DNA of 31,554 nt, from contig CAJTQP010000024.1 in the NCBI GenBank assembly GCA_910578575.1, positions 1-31,554 of the forward strand, in the 5' to 3' direction. The position numbers were made by a program, and so were the translations under genes. Each line of letters begins with the position of its first letter. Within the stretch, counting starts at the first letter, position 1. This DNA is from an uncultured Oscillospiraceae bacterium. GTDB lineage: Bacteria; Bacillota; Clostridia; Oscillospirales; Oscillospiraceae. Below, one piece after another: positions 10,105-19,608 of this stretch. The notes under the pieces are model-generated. The model was not told the origin of the DNA. It did not search any database and saw only the letters and a program-made list of their open reading frames with translations.

Positions 10105-10132
10105 CCTAGACCTCCTTTGTATGGCCTCGCTG

Positions 10133-10621
10133 TCAGGGGATGAGGACCTTCACGATCTCCCCAATATACATGCGGTGGTAGTCGTTGTCGTAATGCTCCA
10201 AAGCCTCGCTGTCCATGTGGGCGGGGTCCAGGTCGCTCCAGTAGCGCTTCTTACACACCAGCACCAGCCGGGCCTCCTGGATGTACGGGGCCTCCCCTGC
10301 CGCCTTGATATGGAAGCCGCAGGAGCCGATCTTATCCGCCTCCCGTCCGCTGACGGTGCCGCAATAGCTCAGCTGCTGCCGCCAGGCCTCATCGAAGAAG
10401 GATAGGGTGAAGTACTCTGACTCCTCCAAAAACTGATAGGTATAGCGCTGGGGGCGCACATAGATGGTGGCCACATTCTTGTGCCACAGTACCCCCAACC
10501 CGCCCCAACTGGCGGTCATGGTGTTGCAGTGTTCCGGGGTCCCGGCGGTGATGAGGGTCCACTGGTCGTCGAAAAGGGAAAATACGTTTTCCTCCAAACG
10601 TTTTGGGTCAAGTTCCTGCAT
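10133..10621 (-). CDS. Flavin reductase family (FMN-binding) protein
   Basis: A 162-residue protein resembling the flavin reductase-like domain, a split-barrel FMN-binding fold. The segment WTLITAGTPEHCNTMTASWG followed by IYVRPQRYTYQFLEESEYFT and LSFFDE is typical of the small Clostridia members of this family. Such proteins bind FMN and may use NAD(P)H to reduce it, or serve as an electron carrier; no partner oxidase is encoded next to it. The ATG at 10621 has AAGGAGG 7 nt upstream. The gene lies between the rpmE terminator and hflX and may be co-transcribed with hflX. Its exact role is unknown. Confidence 0.85.
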   Translation of the reverse strand: MQELDPKRLEENVFSLFDDQWTLITAGTPEHCNTMTASWGGLGVLWHKNVATIYVRPQRYTYQFLEESEYFTLSFFDEAWRQQLSYCGTVSGREADKIGSCGFHIKAAGEAPYIQEARLVLVCKKRYWSDLDPAHMDSEALEHYDNDYHRMYIGEIVKVLIP

Positions 10622-10714
10622 GATGCTTCCTCCTTACATGCCGCATACCCTTAGTATATGCACACTGGCCCCAACAGGCACCAGGCAAAGGGAGGTTTTG
10701 TCCCCTCCCTGTGA

Positions 10715-10750
10715 CCAAAAAGGCCCGTGCCGGTGAGCGGCACGGGCCTT
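10715..10750 (-). terminator. Intrinsic terminator of rpmE
   Basis: A perfect 12-bp stem, AAGGCCCGTGCC (10720-10731) with GGCACGGGCCTT (10739-10750), and a 7-nt loop. On the minus strand it is followed by a run of T residues. It lies 16 nt after the rpmE stop codon. Confidence 0.9.
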
Positions 10751-10766
10751 AAGCCAGTTAGAAGAT

Positions 10767-10970
10767 TTAGTTTTCCAAACCGAACTTCTTGTTGAAGCGG
10801 CTGACGCGTCCGCCAGTATCCACCATCTTCTGCTTACCGGTAAAGAAGGGGTGACACTTGGAGCAAACTTCGACGCGAATGTCCTTCTTCGTGGACCTCG
10901 TCTCAATGACGTTGCCACAAGCACAACGGATCGTGGTCAGCTCGTAGGTGGGATGGATGCCTTCCTTCAT
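10767..10970 (-). CDS. rpmE: 50S ribosomal protein L31, zinc-binding type
   Basis: A 67-residue L31 protein with the zinc-binding cysteines in CACGN and CSKCHPFFTG, so it is the Cys-containing (C+) paralogue rather than the zinc-independent type. The motif KEGIHPTYE at the N-terminus and HPFFTGKQKMVDTGGRVSRF near the C-terminus are diagnostic. It is a structural protein of the large subunit contributing to the inter-subunit bridge region. The ATG at 10970 has AAAGGGGTG about 8 nt upstream. It is a single-gene transcription unit with its own promoter (11028-11056) and terminator (10715-10750). Confidence 0.97.
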   Translation of the reverse strand: MKEGIHPTYELTTIRCACGNVIETRSTKKDIRVEVCSKCHPFFTGKQKMVDTGGRVSRFNKKFGLEN

Positions 10971-11027
10971 GGGTGTTCACCCCTTTCTGTCGTTAAAAAA
11001 TCAACACTTCATATAAGCGCAATTCGT

Positions 11028-11056
11028 ATGATACCACTTTCTGATGGAAAATGCAA
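11028..11056 (-). promoter_or_regulatory. Sigma-A promoter of rpmE
   Basis: Minus strand: -35 TTGCAT (11056-11051), 17-bp spacer, -10 TATCAT (11033-11028). It is located between the addA stop and the rpmE start. No clear terminator separates addA from this promoter. Confidence 0.7.
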
Positions 11057-11095
11057 GGTTTTTTCACCATCATTCGCAAATTTTTTTGCCGTCCC

Positions 11096-14000
11096 TCACA
11101 GTATCCCCGGTTCTCCCCCCAGCGCCACCACCACATTTGGGTACAAGAAGCACAGCAAACGCGCCACCACCGGCTTTCCCTGGAGCGTTTCCAGGGCGTA
11201 GGCATAGGCTGCCAACTGCCCCCGGTAGCGCTCCCCCCGCGCTTGGGCCTGCTGGGCACTGACATGGTCGGTCTTGAAGTCCAGAAGGACGATGCCCTGG
11301 TCCGTCTCGAACCAGCAGTCGATGACCCCCTGGAGCAAAATCTCATCCTCCGCTGGGGCCTTGGGGTAAAACTGCCGGGCGGGAGCCAGCAGGGAGAAGG
11401 GGTACTCCCGGTGGGGTGCCGTGCAGGCCCGCAGCCGTTGCCCCAGTGGGGAGGCAAAGAAGCGGGCCATGGCCCCCACATCCATCCCCTGGGCCTGCTG
11501 TTGGGTCAAGTACGCCTCCTCCACCAGACGCTTCAGCTCCTCCTCCAGGGCCTTTTGGGACCCTGTCCGGTCCAGCCGGACCGCCTGCATGGCGGTGTGG
11601 AGGGCCGTGCCCCGCTGGGCCGGGGTAAGGCCCAGGGTCTCCTGGGCAAAGCGGGGGCGGTAGAAGGGTTCCCCCTCCTCCCGTTCCCGGAGGAGAAAGA
11701 CCCCCGGCTCCTCCCCCTGGGTGTCCACCTGGGTGGCAGTGACCTTGGCGGGGGTGGCGGCTGCCTCCTGGTAGGGGTAGCGCCAGGTGAGGGTCTCCAG
11801 CAATTCCCCGGCGGGGAGGGTGACGTCTTGCATCTCTGCCTCCGCCTTCTGGCAGCGAACCTCCTGAGAGACCACCCCCCTGTGGTACTGGATACGCCAG
11901 GGGTAGCGGTACTGCACCACAGGCAGGGGGAGGTTTTCCCGTTCCGCCGCCCGGCGCAGGGCCTCCCCCTCCGGCCGGGCCAGGGCGGTGAGCAGCACCC
12001 ACTGGCCCACACTGTTGCAGTCCGCCAGCACTCTGGGGTCCGCCGGATAGGATATGCTCCCCGCCAGGGCTTTCAAGTCACTGGCCCCACGGGAAAGGCT
12101 GTGGGTCAAGATCAACTTCTCCTTGGCGCGGGTCATAGCCACATATAAAAGCCGCATCTCCTCCGCCAGCAGTTCCTTTTTCAGGGCCAGGGCCACCCCG
12201 GTGCGGGCCAGAGTGGGGAACTCCACCATGGTCTCCCGCTCCAGCCCCTTGGGTCCCAGACCCAGCTTGGGGTGGAAGAGCACTGGCTTTTGCAGGTCCG
12301 CGTAGTTGAACCGCCGGCCCAAACCGCAGAGGAACACCACCGGATATTCCAAGCCCTTGGAGCGGTGGATGCTCAGGATCTTGACCCCCTCCGTCCCCTG
12401 GCTGCCGCCCTTCTGGCGCAGGCCGCCGCTGGCCTGGACCCGCTCCAAATGGAGCAGGAAGCCAAACAACCCCTTGTGGCCGCTGCCCTCAAAGCGCTTG
12501 GCCAGGTCGTAAAGGGCCAGCAGGTTCTCCCGCCGCTTCTCTCCCCCCGGCATGGCGGCAACGATTTCCAACAGTCCTGTGCGGCGGTATAGTTCCAGGA
12601 GCAGCTTGTGACTGCTCTGCTCCCCGGCGTCGAAGCGCAGGGCTTGGAGTTGGTCCAGGAAGGCGGCACAATCCTCCGCCCCCTGCGCTGCCGCCGTCTC
12701 CAGGGCGGTGTAAAAGTCCCCTTGGTTTTCCCGGATCTCCGCCAGCCGGTCCCCAGAAAATCCCCAGGCGGGGGAGCGCAGCACCGCCAGGAGGGGGATA
12801 TCCTGCCGGGGGTTGTTGATGATTTGCAGCCAGGAGAGGGCCACGGAGACCTCTGTGGTCTGGAAGAAGTCCCCGCCCTCCCCAGCGCTCCAGGCCACCT
12901 CTTGTTCCTCCAGGGCCAGGGTGTAGTAGTGCCGCACCGGTCCAGGGGAGCGCAGGAGGATGGCGATGTCCTCCGGCTGAAGGGGCCGCAGGCCCCCCGC
13001 CCCGTCGGAGACGGGAAAGCCGTCCCGCAACAGCGCGTGGATCTGCCGGGCCACAAAGCGGGCTTCCAAAAAGTGCTTGTTCTGCTTTTCCTCGGTGAGG
13101 GCGGGGTCCTCAGAGAAGTCCAGCACGTGAAGTTCCGTCTCATAGCCCTCCCCCGCCGGGAAGCTCCCTGCGGGATAGAGAGCCGCGTCGTCGGTGTAAT
13201 CCATCTCCCCTAAATCCTGGGACATGATGGACCGGAACAGTTCATTGCAGGCCTCCAACACCTCTGGCCGGGAGCGGAAGTTCTGGGACATGGTGATGCA
13301 GCGCGCCTCCCCCTCTTTGGCCTGGGTCCAAGGGGCGAAGCGGCGGTATTTTTCCAAAAAGATGGTGGGATCCGCCAGGCGGAAGCGGTAGATGGACTGC
13401 TTCACGTCCCCCACCATAAACAGGTTCCGCCCCTCCTGGGAGAGGGCGTTGAAGATGCTGTTTTGCACCTGGTTGGTGTCCTGATACTCGTCCACCATGA
13501 TCTCCACATAGCGGCTGCCCCACTGCCGGGCCAGCTCTGTGGGCGCTCCCGTCGCATCCACCAGCAGGCGCACCGTCAGATGTTCCAGGTCGGAGAAGTC
13601 CAACAAGGCCCGCTTTCGTTTCTCCGCCTCGTAGGCGGCGGAGAAGTCCTCCACCAGGGAGAGCAGGCCGTGCATGGCAGGCTTCATCCGTTCCATGTCC
13701 CCCAACAGGGCGGCGCTGTGGCTGGTGAAGTTCTTTTCCAAGTTCTCCATCGCCCGCTTGCAGCGTTCCCGCAGGGCTTTGATCTCCTCTTGGGCGTCCT
13801 TGTCCTCCACATTGCGGGCGCTGCCCAGGCGGGGGAATTGGATCGGTACCTGGGCCGCCGCGTCCCAGCCCTGTTGCGCCGCCTGGGCAAAAGCTTGCAA
13901 GTCCTGACAGGTGGCAGTAAGACTGGGGAGATAGGCCTTTTCCAGCGCCGGGTCCCCCTGGGCCAGCTGGCAGGCCCGGTCCATCTGCTGTGCCCAATAG

Positions 14001-14674
14001 GCAGCGCTCCCCGCCGCATCCTCCAGGAGCAGACGGCCCCAGGGGGTCTGGCCCACGTCGGTGATCCCCTCCAGGTCCAGGGCGGCGCGCTGCTGTTCCA
14101 GCCAGGCCATGGGGTCCGGGTAGCTCTGTATCTTGCCGAACACATCCAGGGTGATATCCATTAAACGGCTGTCGTCCCGTCCGGCGGAGAGCAGGTCCAA
14201 AAGTTGGGCAAACTCCCCCTCCGGGTCGATCTCCACATAGCGTTCCTCCAGCACCTGGTCCAACGTCCGGCTCATCAGCACCTGACTCTCCTCATCCTCA
14301 CAGAGGGCAAAGTCTGCCGGGATATCCAAAAGATGACCAAACTGCCGGAGCAGGACGGTACAAAAGGCGTGGATGGTGGAGATCTGGGTCTGATACAATA
14401 GGGCTGTCTGCCGCCGCAAATGGGCATTCTCCGGCTGGCCCTGGATGGCCTGGGCCAGTTCCCCGGCAATGCGGCTGCGCAGCTCCTCCGCCGCGGCGCG
14501 GGTGAAGGTGATGATGAGAAACTCATCCACCCGCCGCTCCTCCTGGATCACCCGTTCCAGCAGCCGTTCCACCAGAACACGGGTCTTGCCCGACCCGGCA
14601 GCGGCGGAGACCAGCAGGCCACCGCCTCGGTCCCGGACCACCGCCTCCTGTTCAGGGGTTCGCTTCACGGCCAT
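11096..14674 (-). CDS. addA: Helicase-exonuclease AddAB, AddA subunit
   Basis: A 1192-residue UvrD/Rep-type helicase with nuclease domain. The Walker A motif SAAAGSGKT is at 23-31 and TFTRAAAEELRSRI follows. The helicase II motif VDEYQDTN is near residue 395, and a QGTEGVKILSIHRSKGLEYP block is in the 2B/2A region. The C-terminal RecB-like nuclease motif LLDFKTDH is at 1130-1137. AddA supplies the 3'-5' helicase and one of the two nucleases that process double-strand breaks for RecA. The ATG at 14674 overlaps the end of addB by 23 nt, with a GGAAGGAGGGGGAG ribosome binding site inside addB. Length is as expected for the family. Confidence 0.96.
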   Translation of the reverse strand: MAVKRTPEQEAVVRDRGGGLLVSAAAGSGKTRVLVERLLERVIQEERRVDEFLIITFTRAAAEELRSRIAGELAQAIQGQPENAHLRRQTALLYQTQISTIHAFCTVLLRQFGHLLDIPADFALCEDEESQVLMSRTLDQVLEERYVEIDPEGEFAQLLDLLSAGRDDSRLMDITLDVFGKIQSYPDPMAWLEQQRAALDLEGITDVGQTPWGRLLLEDAAGSAAYWAQQMDRACQLAQGDPALEKAYLPSLTATCQDLQAFAQAAQQGWDAAAQVPIQFPRLGSARNVEDKDAQEEIKALRERCKRAMENLEKNFTSHSAALLGDMERMKPAMHGLLSLVEDFSAAYEAEKRKRALLDFSDLEHLTVRLLVDATGAPTELARQWGSRYVEIMVDEYQDTNQVQNSIFNALSQEGRNLFMVGDVKQSIYRFRLADPTIFLEKYRRFAPWTQAKEGEARCITMSQNFRSRPEVLEACNELFRSIMSQDLGEMDYTDDAALYPAGSFPAGEGYETELHVLDFSEDPALTEEKQNKHFLEARFVARQIHALLRDGFPVSDGAGGLRPLQPEDIAILLRSPGPVRHYYTLALEEQEVAWSAGEGGDFFQTTEVSVALSWLQIINNPRQDIPLLAVLRSPAWGFSGDRLAEIRENQGDFYTALETAAAQGAEDCAAFLDQLQALRFDAGEQSSHKLLLELYRRTGLLEIVAAMPGGEKRRENLLALYDLAKRFEGSGHKGLFGFLLHLERVQASGGLRQKGGSQGTEGVKILSIHRSKGLEYPVVFLCGLGRRFNYADLQKPVLFHPKLGLGPKGLERETMVEFPTLARTGVALALKKELLAEEMRLLYVAMTRAKEKLILTHSLSRGASDLKALAGSISYPADPRVLADCNSVGQWVLLTALARPEGEALRRAAERENLPLPVVQYRYPWRIQYHRGVVSQEVRCQKAEAEMQDVTLPAGELLETLTWRYPYQEAAATPAKVTATQVDTQGEEPGVFLLREREEGEPFYRPRFAQETLGLTPAQRGTALHTAMQAVRLDRTGSQKALEEELKRLVEEAYLTQQQAQGMDVGAMARFFASPLGQRLRACTAPHREYPFSLLAPARQFYPKAPAEDEILLQGVIDCWFETDQGIVLLDFKTDHVSAQQAQARGERYRGQLAAYAYALETLQGKPVVARLLCFLYPNVVVALGGEPGIL

Positions 14675-17600
14675 GGTCTCCCCCTCCTTCCTCGGTCTGG
14701 GCCAGCATGGCCCAGAAGTCGCTGTTCTTCACCGTGGGCAGCCACCGCCGCCGGTCCCGGCCCTCCTCGAACTGGCAGGCCCGGACGTAAGGACAATAGC
14801 GGCAGGCGTTGTTCTCCGGGCCCCGCCACACGGGGTCCGCGTCGATGTTGCCCAGGGCAATCTCCCGGCAGATCTGGCCTAGGATGCTCTGGGTGTGGGC
14901 CTTCAGCCGCCCCAGTTTTTCCGCGCTCACCAAGGCGTCCCCGCTGATCTGTCCTGTCCGCTTGCTGACACGCAGGGGCAGGAAGCGGGGCTCCCCCTCC
15001 CGGTGCTCCATGGCCTCCAACACATCCTCGTCGTCTAAAATCAGGCCTTTCCGCACCAGCTCCTTGTCCACCAGCCGCCGGCGCTCCGCCTCGTCCATGT
15101 CCCGGCTCCCCGCCACCACGGCGTCCCGCGCCGGGAGGTATAGCACTCCCGCCGGGGTAGGGACTGCCCCGAAGAGCTTCTCCCCCTTTTCCTCCAAAGC
15201 AAAGAGATACAGGAGCATTTGCAGCCCTAAGCCGTTCCACAGCTCTGTCAGGTCAAAGGACTTCCGCCCCGTCTTATAGTCCACCACCCGGAGGTAGAGG
15301 CGTCCGTCCTTGGTCCAGCCGTCCACCCGGTCCACAAAGCCGGAGATGCGCAGGGTGATCTCCCCCTCCCGCAACTCCACCGGGGGCAGCTCCTGGCCAA
15401 AGCCGAAGCCCAGTTCAAAGCAAAGGGGTTCAAAATCTGAGGCCCGTAGCTCCTCCACCACGTTCTCCACCACCAGCAGCACATTGCGCTGGAGGCGGCG
15501 GAAGAGGTAGCGGAAGCGGGGCGTCTGTTGTTCCATGCCTCCAAGCTGGGTCGTCACGTAGTCCTTCACCGCCTGGCGGGTGAGCTTACGCAGCTGTTCC
15601 TCGCTGCACTGGGCTGCCCCGCCGGCCTGTTTCACGCCTTTGAGCACATGTTCCAAAACATAGTGGACGAAAGTGCCGTATTCCGGGGCATGGAACCCCG
15701 CCGGACGCCGCTCCTTGGCCCCCAAGCCGTAGCGCAGAAAATAGGCAAAGTGGCAGGCGCTATACTGGTCCATCCGGGAGGCGGACATGGCCACCTTTTC
15801 CCCATAGAGTGTTTTCACCGCCCGATGGGACAGCCGCCCCCGCTCCCAGGCCGATGCCCGGTCCAGTTGCTGGAACAGGGTCACGCAGGCCGGTTCTTCT
15901 TGTAACTGTGCCCGTAAACTGGGCAGCTTCGCCGCCATGGCCCGGAGCTGGTCCGGGGATGGGGCGGGTGTCTCATTCCGCTTTCCCTGGGGGAACAGAA
16001 GCTGCAAACGCTCCACCAGGAAGGAGGGGCGGTACTCTCCCCCGTCGTCCCCTCCGGCGGGCCAGGTGACATAGAGCTTTTCCCTGGGCTGGGCACAGAT
16101 GGTATAGACGATGGTGCTCTCCCGGTCCAGCTTTTCCTCCATGCCCGGCCCCAGGTCCAGGCCGTAGTCCTCCAACAGGGCCCGGTCCCGGTCTGTCAGT
16201 AGGCCCTGGCCGGGGGCAACCAGGGGGATGGAGCCGTCGTCCGCCCCCAGGAGGAAGAGCACCCGACTCTGCCGCCCGCTGAGCCGCTGGGCATCCCCCG
16301 CCGCCACCCGGTCCAGGGAGGCGGGGATGGTCCCCACACTGTAGCGAGAGAGCAGCAGGCGCAGCAGCCGGGAAAACTCCGAAAGCTCCGCCTCTGTCTC
16401 CCCCAGGATGGCCACGCACTGCTCCAGGCCCTGGCAGAAGATCTCCCAGAGCTGGCTATACTCCCGCGCAAGCTCCGGCTCCCCTCGCTCTAGCAGGACT
16501 GCCGCCCGTGCCTCCAGGGCCTCCGGGGCCTGGATCTCTTCCAGGAAGCGATAGAGGGCCATCACCTGGGCGGCAATGGTCCCCCCGCTGCCCTTGCGCA
16601 GGCGTTCCAGGGGTTCCACCACCCGCAGGCGCAGGGCATTCAACTCCGCTAAGGTCTGTTCATCCTCCGGGGTAAACTTTTGATGGTAGCCGCCGGGGTG
16701 GCGGGTCCAGCCCTTGGCGGAGGTCCACTGGCTCCCCCGGAGGTTCCAGGTGAGGGCATAGTTCTCCAGCCGGTCGCATTCCTCCAAGCTGAGGCCCGCC
16801 AAACCGGTCTTTAAGTAACGGAAGATATCCTCATAGAGGTAGCCGCCGGTGACGGTGTCCAGGGCGGCGGTGATGAGGGTGAAGATGGGCTTTTGCAGGA
16901 TATCCGTTTTCTCCGATTGGAAGAGCGGGATATCATACTGGGCAAAGACCCCCTCGATATGCTCCCAATACCGGTCCATGGTCCGGGCGGAGAGGGCGAT
17001 GTCCCGATAGCGCAAGGTCCCCTGGCCCACCAACCGGCGGATCTCCCCCGCCGCAAAGCGGACCTCCTCCCGTGGGCTGGGAAGGCTGGTGACGGTGACG
17101 CTCTCGTCCCAGGGGCCCTGGTAGGCTGTCCCCTGGGCGGCGAAAAGGCTTTGTTCCAAATGGTTCAGGGGGGCGGTGCGGGGGGCGTAGGCCTGGCTGA
17201 GCCAGCTTTCCTCCACGGGACAGTTGGCCTTTTCCGCCAGACGGCGCAGCCAGGCCACCGTCCGCTGGGCGGGGGCGAATACGGCTTCTTCCCCCTCCCC
17301 CTCTCCCAAAGTGAGGCAGACGGTGACACTCTCTGCCTGCCGGAGGAGCTGCTCCAACACAAGCCCCTGCTGGGGGGTGAAGTCGGTGAAGCCGTCCAAA
17401 TACACATCCTTCCCCCGGAAGAAGGGAAAGCGGCGCAGCTGCTCCGCCAGCCGGGTCAGCCGGTCCCTGGGATCCAGGCGGCCCCGGCTGGTGAGAGCCT
17501 CATAGGTGCCAAAAATCAGCCCCAGATCCCGGAGCTTGTCCCCATCTAAACCCTCGGTGTCCGCCCCCACCTCCTCCAACTGCGCCCCGGTGACGCAGTA

Positions 17601-17981
17601 GCTTTTCAGCTCATCCATGGTGGTGAGGAGGCTGGCCAAAAACTCCGGCCGCTGGGAGGGCATGGCGTACACCGTCAAGCTCCCTTGCAGGGATTTCAGG
17701 GCGGCATACATGGTCAGCAGCCGTCCTCCCTCGTCCAGCACCTCCTGGGCCCCGCCCCCGGCCAGGGAGCGGACCCGGTTTTCCAAGCGGGTGAAGGAGA
17801 GGACTTCTCCATAGACCCCCGCCTGGTTCCCATTCTCCCGGCACAGGCGGCCCTCCATCTCAAAGGAGGCCTGTTCCGGCACCAACAGGAGCTGGGGGCG
17901 GTGGGCCCCCTGGGTTTTCATCTGTCGAAGGACTTGGGCCGTCTTGCCTGCCCCGGCCCGTCCTTTCAAAATACACAACAT
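14652..17981 (-). CDS. addB: Helicase-exonuclease AddAB, AddB subunit
   Basis: An 1109-residue AddB. The N-terminal Walker A motif is GRAGAGKT and the typical VPEQASFEMEGRLC block follows. The C-terminal nuclease contains VDYKTGRKSFDL. The iron-sulfur cluster ligands are visible as one Cys in SACHFAYF and three in CRYCPYVRAC (about residues 1060, 1063 and 1069), which marks the 4Fe-4S AddB type. AddB cuts the 5'-ended strand and scans for the recombination hotspot sequence in characterised members. The start ATG at 17981 has GAGGGA about 9 nt upstream and lies 18 nt after the preceding gene. The partner addA overlaps its 3' end. Confidence 0.95.
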   Translation of the reverse strand: MLCILKGRAGAGKTAQVLRQMKTQGAHRPQLLLVPEQASFEMEGRLCRENGNQAGVYGEVLSFTRLENRVRSLAGGGAQEVLDEGGRLLTMYAALKSLQGSLTVYAMPSQRPEFLASLLTTMDELKSYCVTGAQLEEVGADTEGLDGDKLRDLGLIFGTYEALTSRGRLDPRDRLTRLAEQLRRFPFFRGKDVYLDGFTDFTPQQGLVLEQLLRQAESVTVCLTLGEGEGEEAVFAPAQRTVAWLRRLAEKANCPVEESWLSQAYAPRTAPLNHLEQSLFAAQGTAYQGPWDESVTVTSLPSPREEVRFAAGEIRRLVGQGTLRYRDIALSARTMDRYWEHIEGVFAQYDIPLFQSEKTDILQKPIFTLITAALDTVTGGYLYEDIFRYLKTGLAGLSLEECDRLENYALTWNLRGSQWTSAKGWTRHPGGYHQKFTPEDEQTLAELNALRLRVVEPLERLRKGSGGTIAAQVMALYRFLEEIQAPEALEARAAVLLERGEPELAREYSQLWEIFCQGLEQCVAILGETEAELSEFSRLLRLLLSRYSVGTIPASLDRVAAGDAQRLSGRQSRVLFLLGADDGSIPLVAPGQGLLTDRDRALLEDYGLDLGPGMEEKLDRESTIVYTICAQPREKLYVTWPAGGDDGGEYRPSFLVERLQLLFPQGKRNETPAPSPDQLRAMAAKLPSLRAQLQEEPACVTLFQQLDRASAWERGRLSHRAVKTLYGEKVAMSASRMDQYSACHFAYFLRYGLGAKERRPAGFHAPEYGTFVHYVLEHVLKGVKQAGGAAQCSEEQLRKLTRQAVKDYVTTQLGGMEQQTPRFRYLFRRLQRNVLLVVENVVEELRASDFEPLCFELGFGFGQELPPVELREGEITLRISGFVDRVDGWTKDGRLYLRVVDYKTGRKSFDLTELWNGLGLQMLLYLFALEEKGEKLFGAVPTPAGVLYLPARDAVVAGSRDMDEAERRRLVDKELVRKGLILDDEDVLEAMEHREGEPRFLPLRVSKRTGQISGDALVSAEKLGRLKAHTQSILGQICREIALGNIDADPVWRGPENNACRYCPYVRACQFEEGRDRRRWLPTVKNSDFWAMLAQTEEGGGDHGREANP

Positions 17982-17999
17982 AGCACGTTCCCTCTGTCC

Positions 18000-19595
18000 T
18001 CAGCCCAACAGGCCGGAAATGCCCTCCGTTTTGAACTTCTCTTTGTAATAGGTCAGCTCCTCCTGGATGAGGCCGTCGATGGCCCGCATTCCCAGGACCT
18101 CCACAGGGGCCTGGTCATCGGTGAGGATGTGGCCGCCCCCTTGGTATGCCGTCATGCGCTGCTCCACCCGTTCCAGCTGGGTAGATAGCGCCTCGTCCAC
18201 CACAGCCCTCCGGTGCTCCGTCAGCCAGGCTTTGGGGTCTCCGTCCATCGCAGCAAAGAGCTCCCGGTTGGTGGAACCGGACACGTCCACCGTGTAGACC
18301 GCTGGGAAAATGCTGGCAATGGTGTCACACAGGGACTGGTTGATGCTCCCCTCCCCATCGGCGTACAGGTTCAGGTTCACCACCATCACCCCGCCGGGAT
18401 TCAGATGGTCCCGGACCAGGGTGAAAAACTCCGTGGAGGACATTTGGAAGGGGATGGTGATGTCCTGATAGGCGTCCACCAGGATCACATCGTAGCGGGT
18501 ATCCACCGCGTGGAGATAGGCCCGGCCGTCGTAGGTGGTCACGTCCACGGTGTCGGGCATGTCAAAGTATTGATAGGCCAAGTCAGTGATCTTGTCGTCG
18601 ATCTCCACCCCCTCCACCTGGGCAGCGGGAAAGTATTTGGCGCACTGGCGGGCGTATGTCCCCGTGCCGTTGCCTAAAATCAAGATGCGGGGGGCCGCTT
18701 TTTCCTCTAAGCCCGCCATAACAGGGGCAGCTAGGGCGTAGTCGTAGTACATCCCTGTCAGCCCGTCCTCCTTCATCATCACCGACTGCACCCCAAAGAG
18801 GACATTGGTGGAGAGAATGGTGCGGTCCTTCGTCTCCTTCACCTGGAGGTAATTGTACACAGACTCCCCCTCGTATGTCAGGTCCTTTTCCCAAAAGGCA
18901 AAGCTGTTGCCCACGCTGCCCAGGGCGCACAGGACAAACAGCACCAACGTGAGCAGGCAGAGCCGCAGCTTGGCCTTGGCACTGAAAAAATACACCAGGG
19001 CAATCACCAAGAGGATGCCGGAGAAGAGCAGGAAGGTCACTGCCGTGCCCACCGTGGGGATGGTGACAAAGGTGGGCAGGAAGGTACCCAAAATGCTGCC
19101 GATGGTGTTGCAGGCGTTGAGGGTCCCCACGGTGCTGCCGCTGTCCTCCAGGCTGTCCACGGTGTATTTTACCAGGGAGGGGGTGACGGTCCCCAACAGG
19201 AAGAGGGGGAACACAAAGATCACCATGCAGGCGCAGAAAGCGGCAATGATGAGGAAGTTGGTGTTCACCGTCAGCACCAGCAACCCCGAAATCCCCAGGA
19301 TCACATATTTCCCCAGCACGGGGATGGCAGCGATCCACACCGCCGCTATGAGCAGGCGGCGGTAAAGCCGGTCCGGGTCCGGGTTTTTGTCCGCGGCCCG
19401 GCCGCCCCAGAGGTTGCCCAGGGCCATGGCGATCATGATGGTACCGATGATGATGGTCCAGACGATCTGGGAGGAGCTGAAATAGGGGGCCAATAGACGG
19501 CTGGCCCCCAGCTCCACCGCCATGACGGAGACCCCGGCGAAAAACTCCGTCAGGTATAGGTAGTATTTGTTCTTTAAGATGGGTCGTCGATTCAT
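18000..19595 (-). CDS. Fused MFS-like membrane domain / spermidine synthase-like methyltransferase-fold protein
   Basis: A 531-residue two-part protein. Residues 1-230 hold about seven hydrophobic segments starting LTEFFAGVSVMAVELGASRL, the signature of fused MFS/spermidine synthase proteins. Residues about 290-480 form a Rossmann-like SpeE domain with ILGNGTGTYARQ, VEGVEIDDKI and VILVDAYQD. Classical spermidine synthases read GGGDG where this has GNGTG, and the usual DSSDP loop is DAYQD, so a true aminopropyl-transfer activity is doubtful. The family is membrane-bound and poorly characterised. The ATG at 19595 follows the GNAT stop by 13 nt and precedes addB by 18 nt, giving a four-gene run. 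Confidence 0.88.
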   Translation of the reverse strand: MNRRPILKNKYYLYLTEFFAGVSVMAVELGASRLLAPYFSSSQIVWTIIIGTIMIAMALGNLWGGRAADKNPDPDRLYRRLLIAAVWIAAIPVLGKYVILGISGLLVLTVNTNFLIIAAFCACMVIFVFPLFLLGTVTPSLVKYTVDSLEDSGSTVGTLNACNTIGSILGTFLPTFVTIPTVGTAVTFLLFSGILLVIALVYFFSAKAKLRLCLLTLVLFVLCALGSVGNSFAFWEKDLTYEGESVYNYLQVKETKDRTILSTNVLFGVQSVMMKEDGLTGMYYDYALAAPVMAGLEEKAAPRILILGNGTGTYARQCAKYFPAAQVEGVEIDDKITDLAYQYFDMPDTVDVTTYDGRAYLHAVDTRYDVILVDAYQDITIPFQMSSTEFFTLVRDHLNPGGVMVVNLNLYADGEGSINQSLCDTIASIFPAVYTVDVSGSTNRELFAAMDGDPKAWLTEHRRAVVDEALSTQLERVEQRMTAYQGGGHILTDDQAPVEVLGMRAIDGLIQEELTYYKEKFKTEGISGLLG

Positions 19596-19608
19596 TGCCT
19601 GTCCTCAC

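Noticed and set aside
8983..10143. A 386-codon plus-strand frame opposite hflX
   Set aside because: It is a compositional shadow of a well-supported GTPase gene, with low-complexity Gly/Leu/Val-rich product.
10690..10709. A short GGGAGG/CCTCCC inverted repeat upstream of the flavin reductase
   Set aside because: Only 6 bp of stem with no T-tract; the real terminator is the neighbouring 12-bp stem at 10720-10750.
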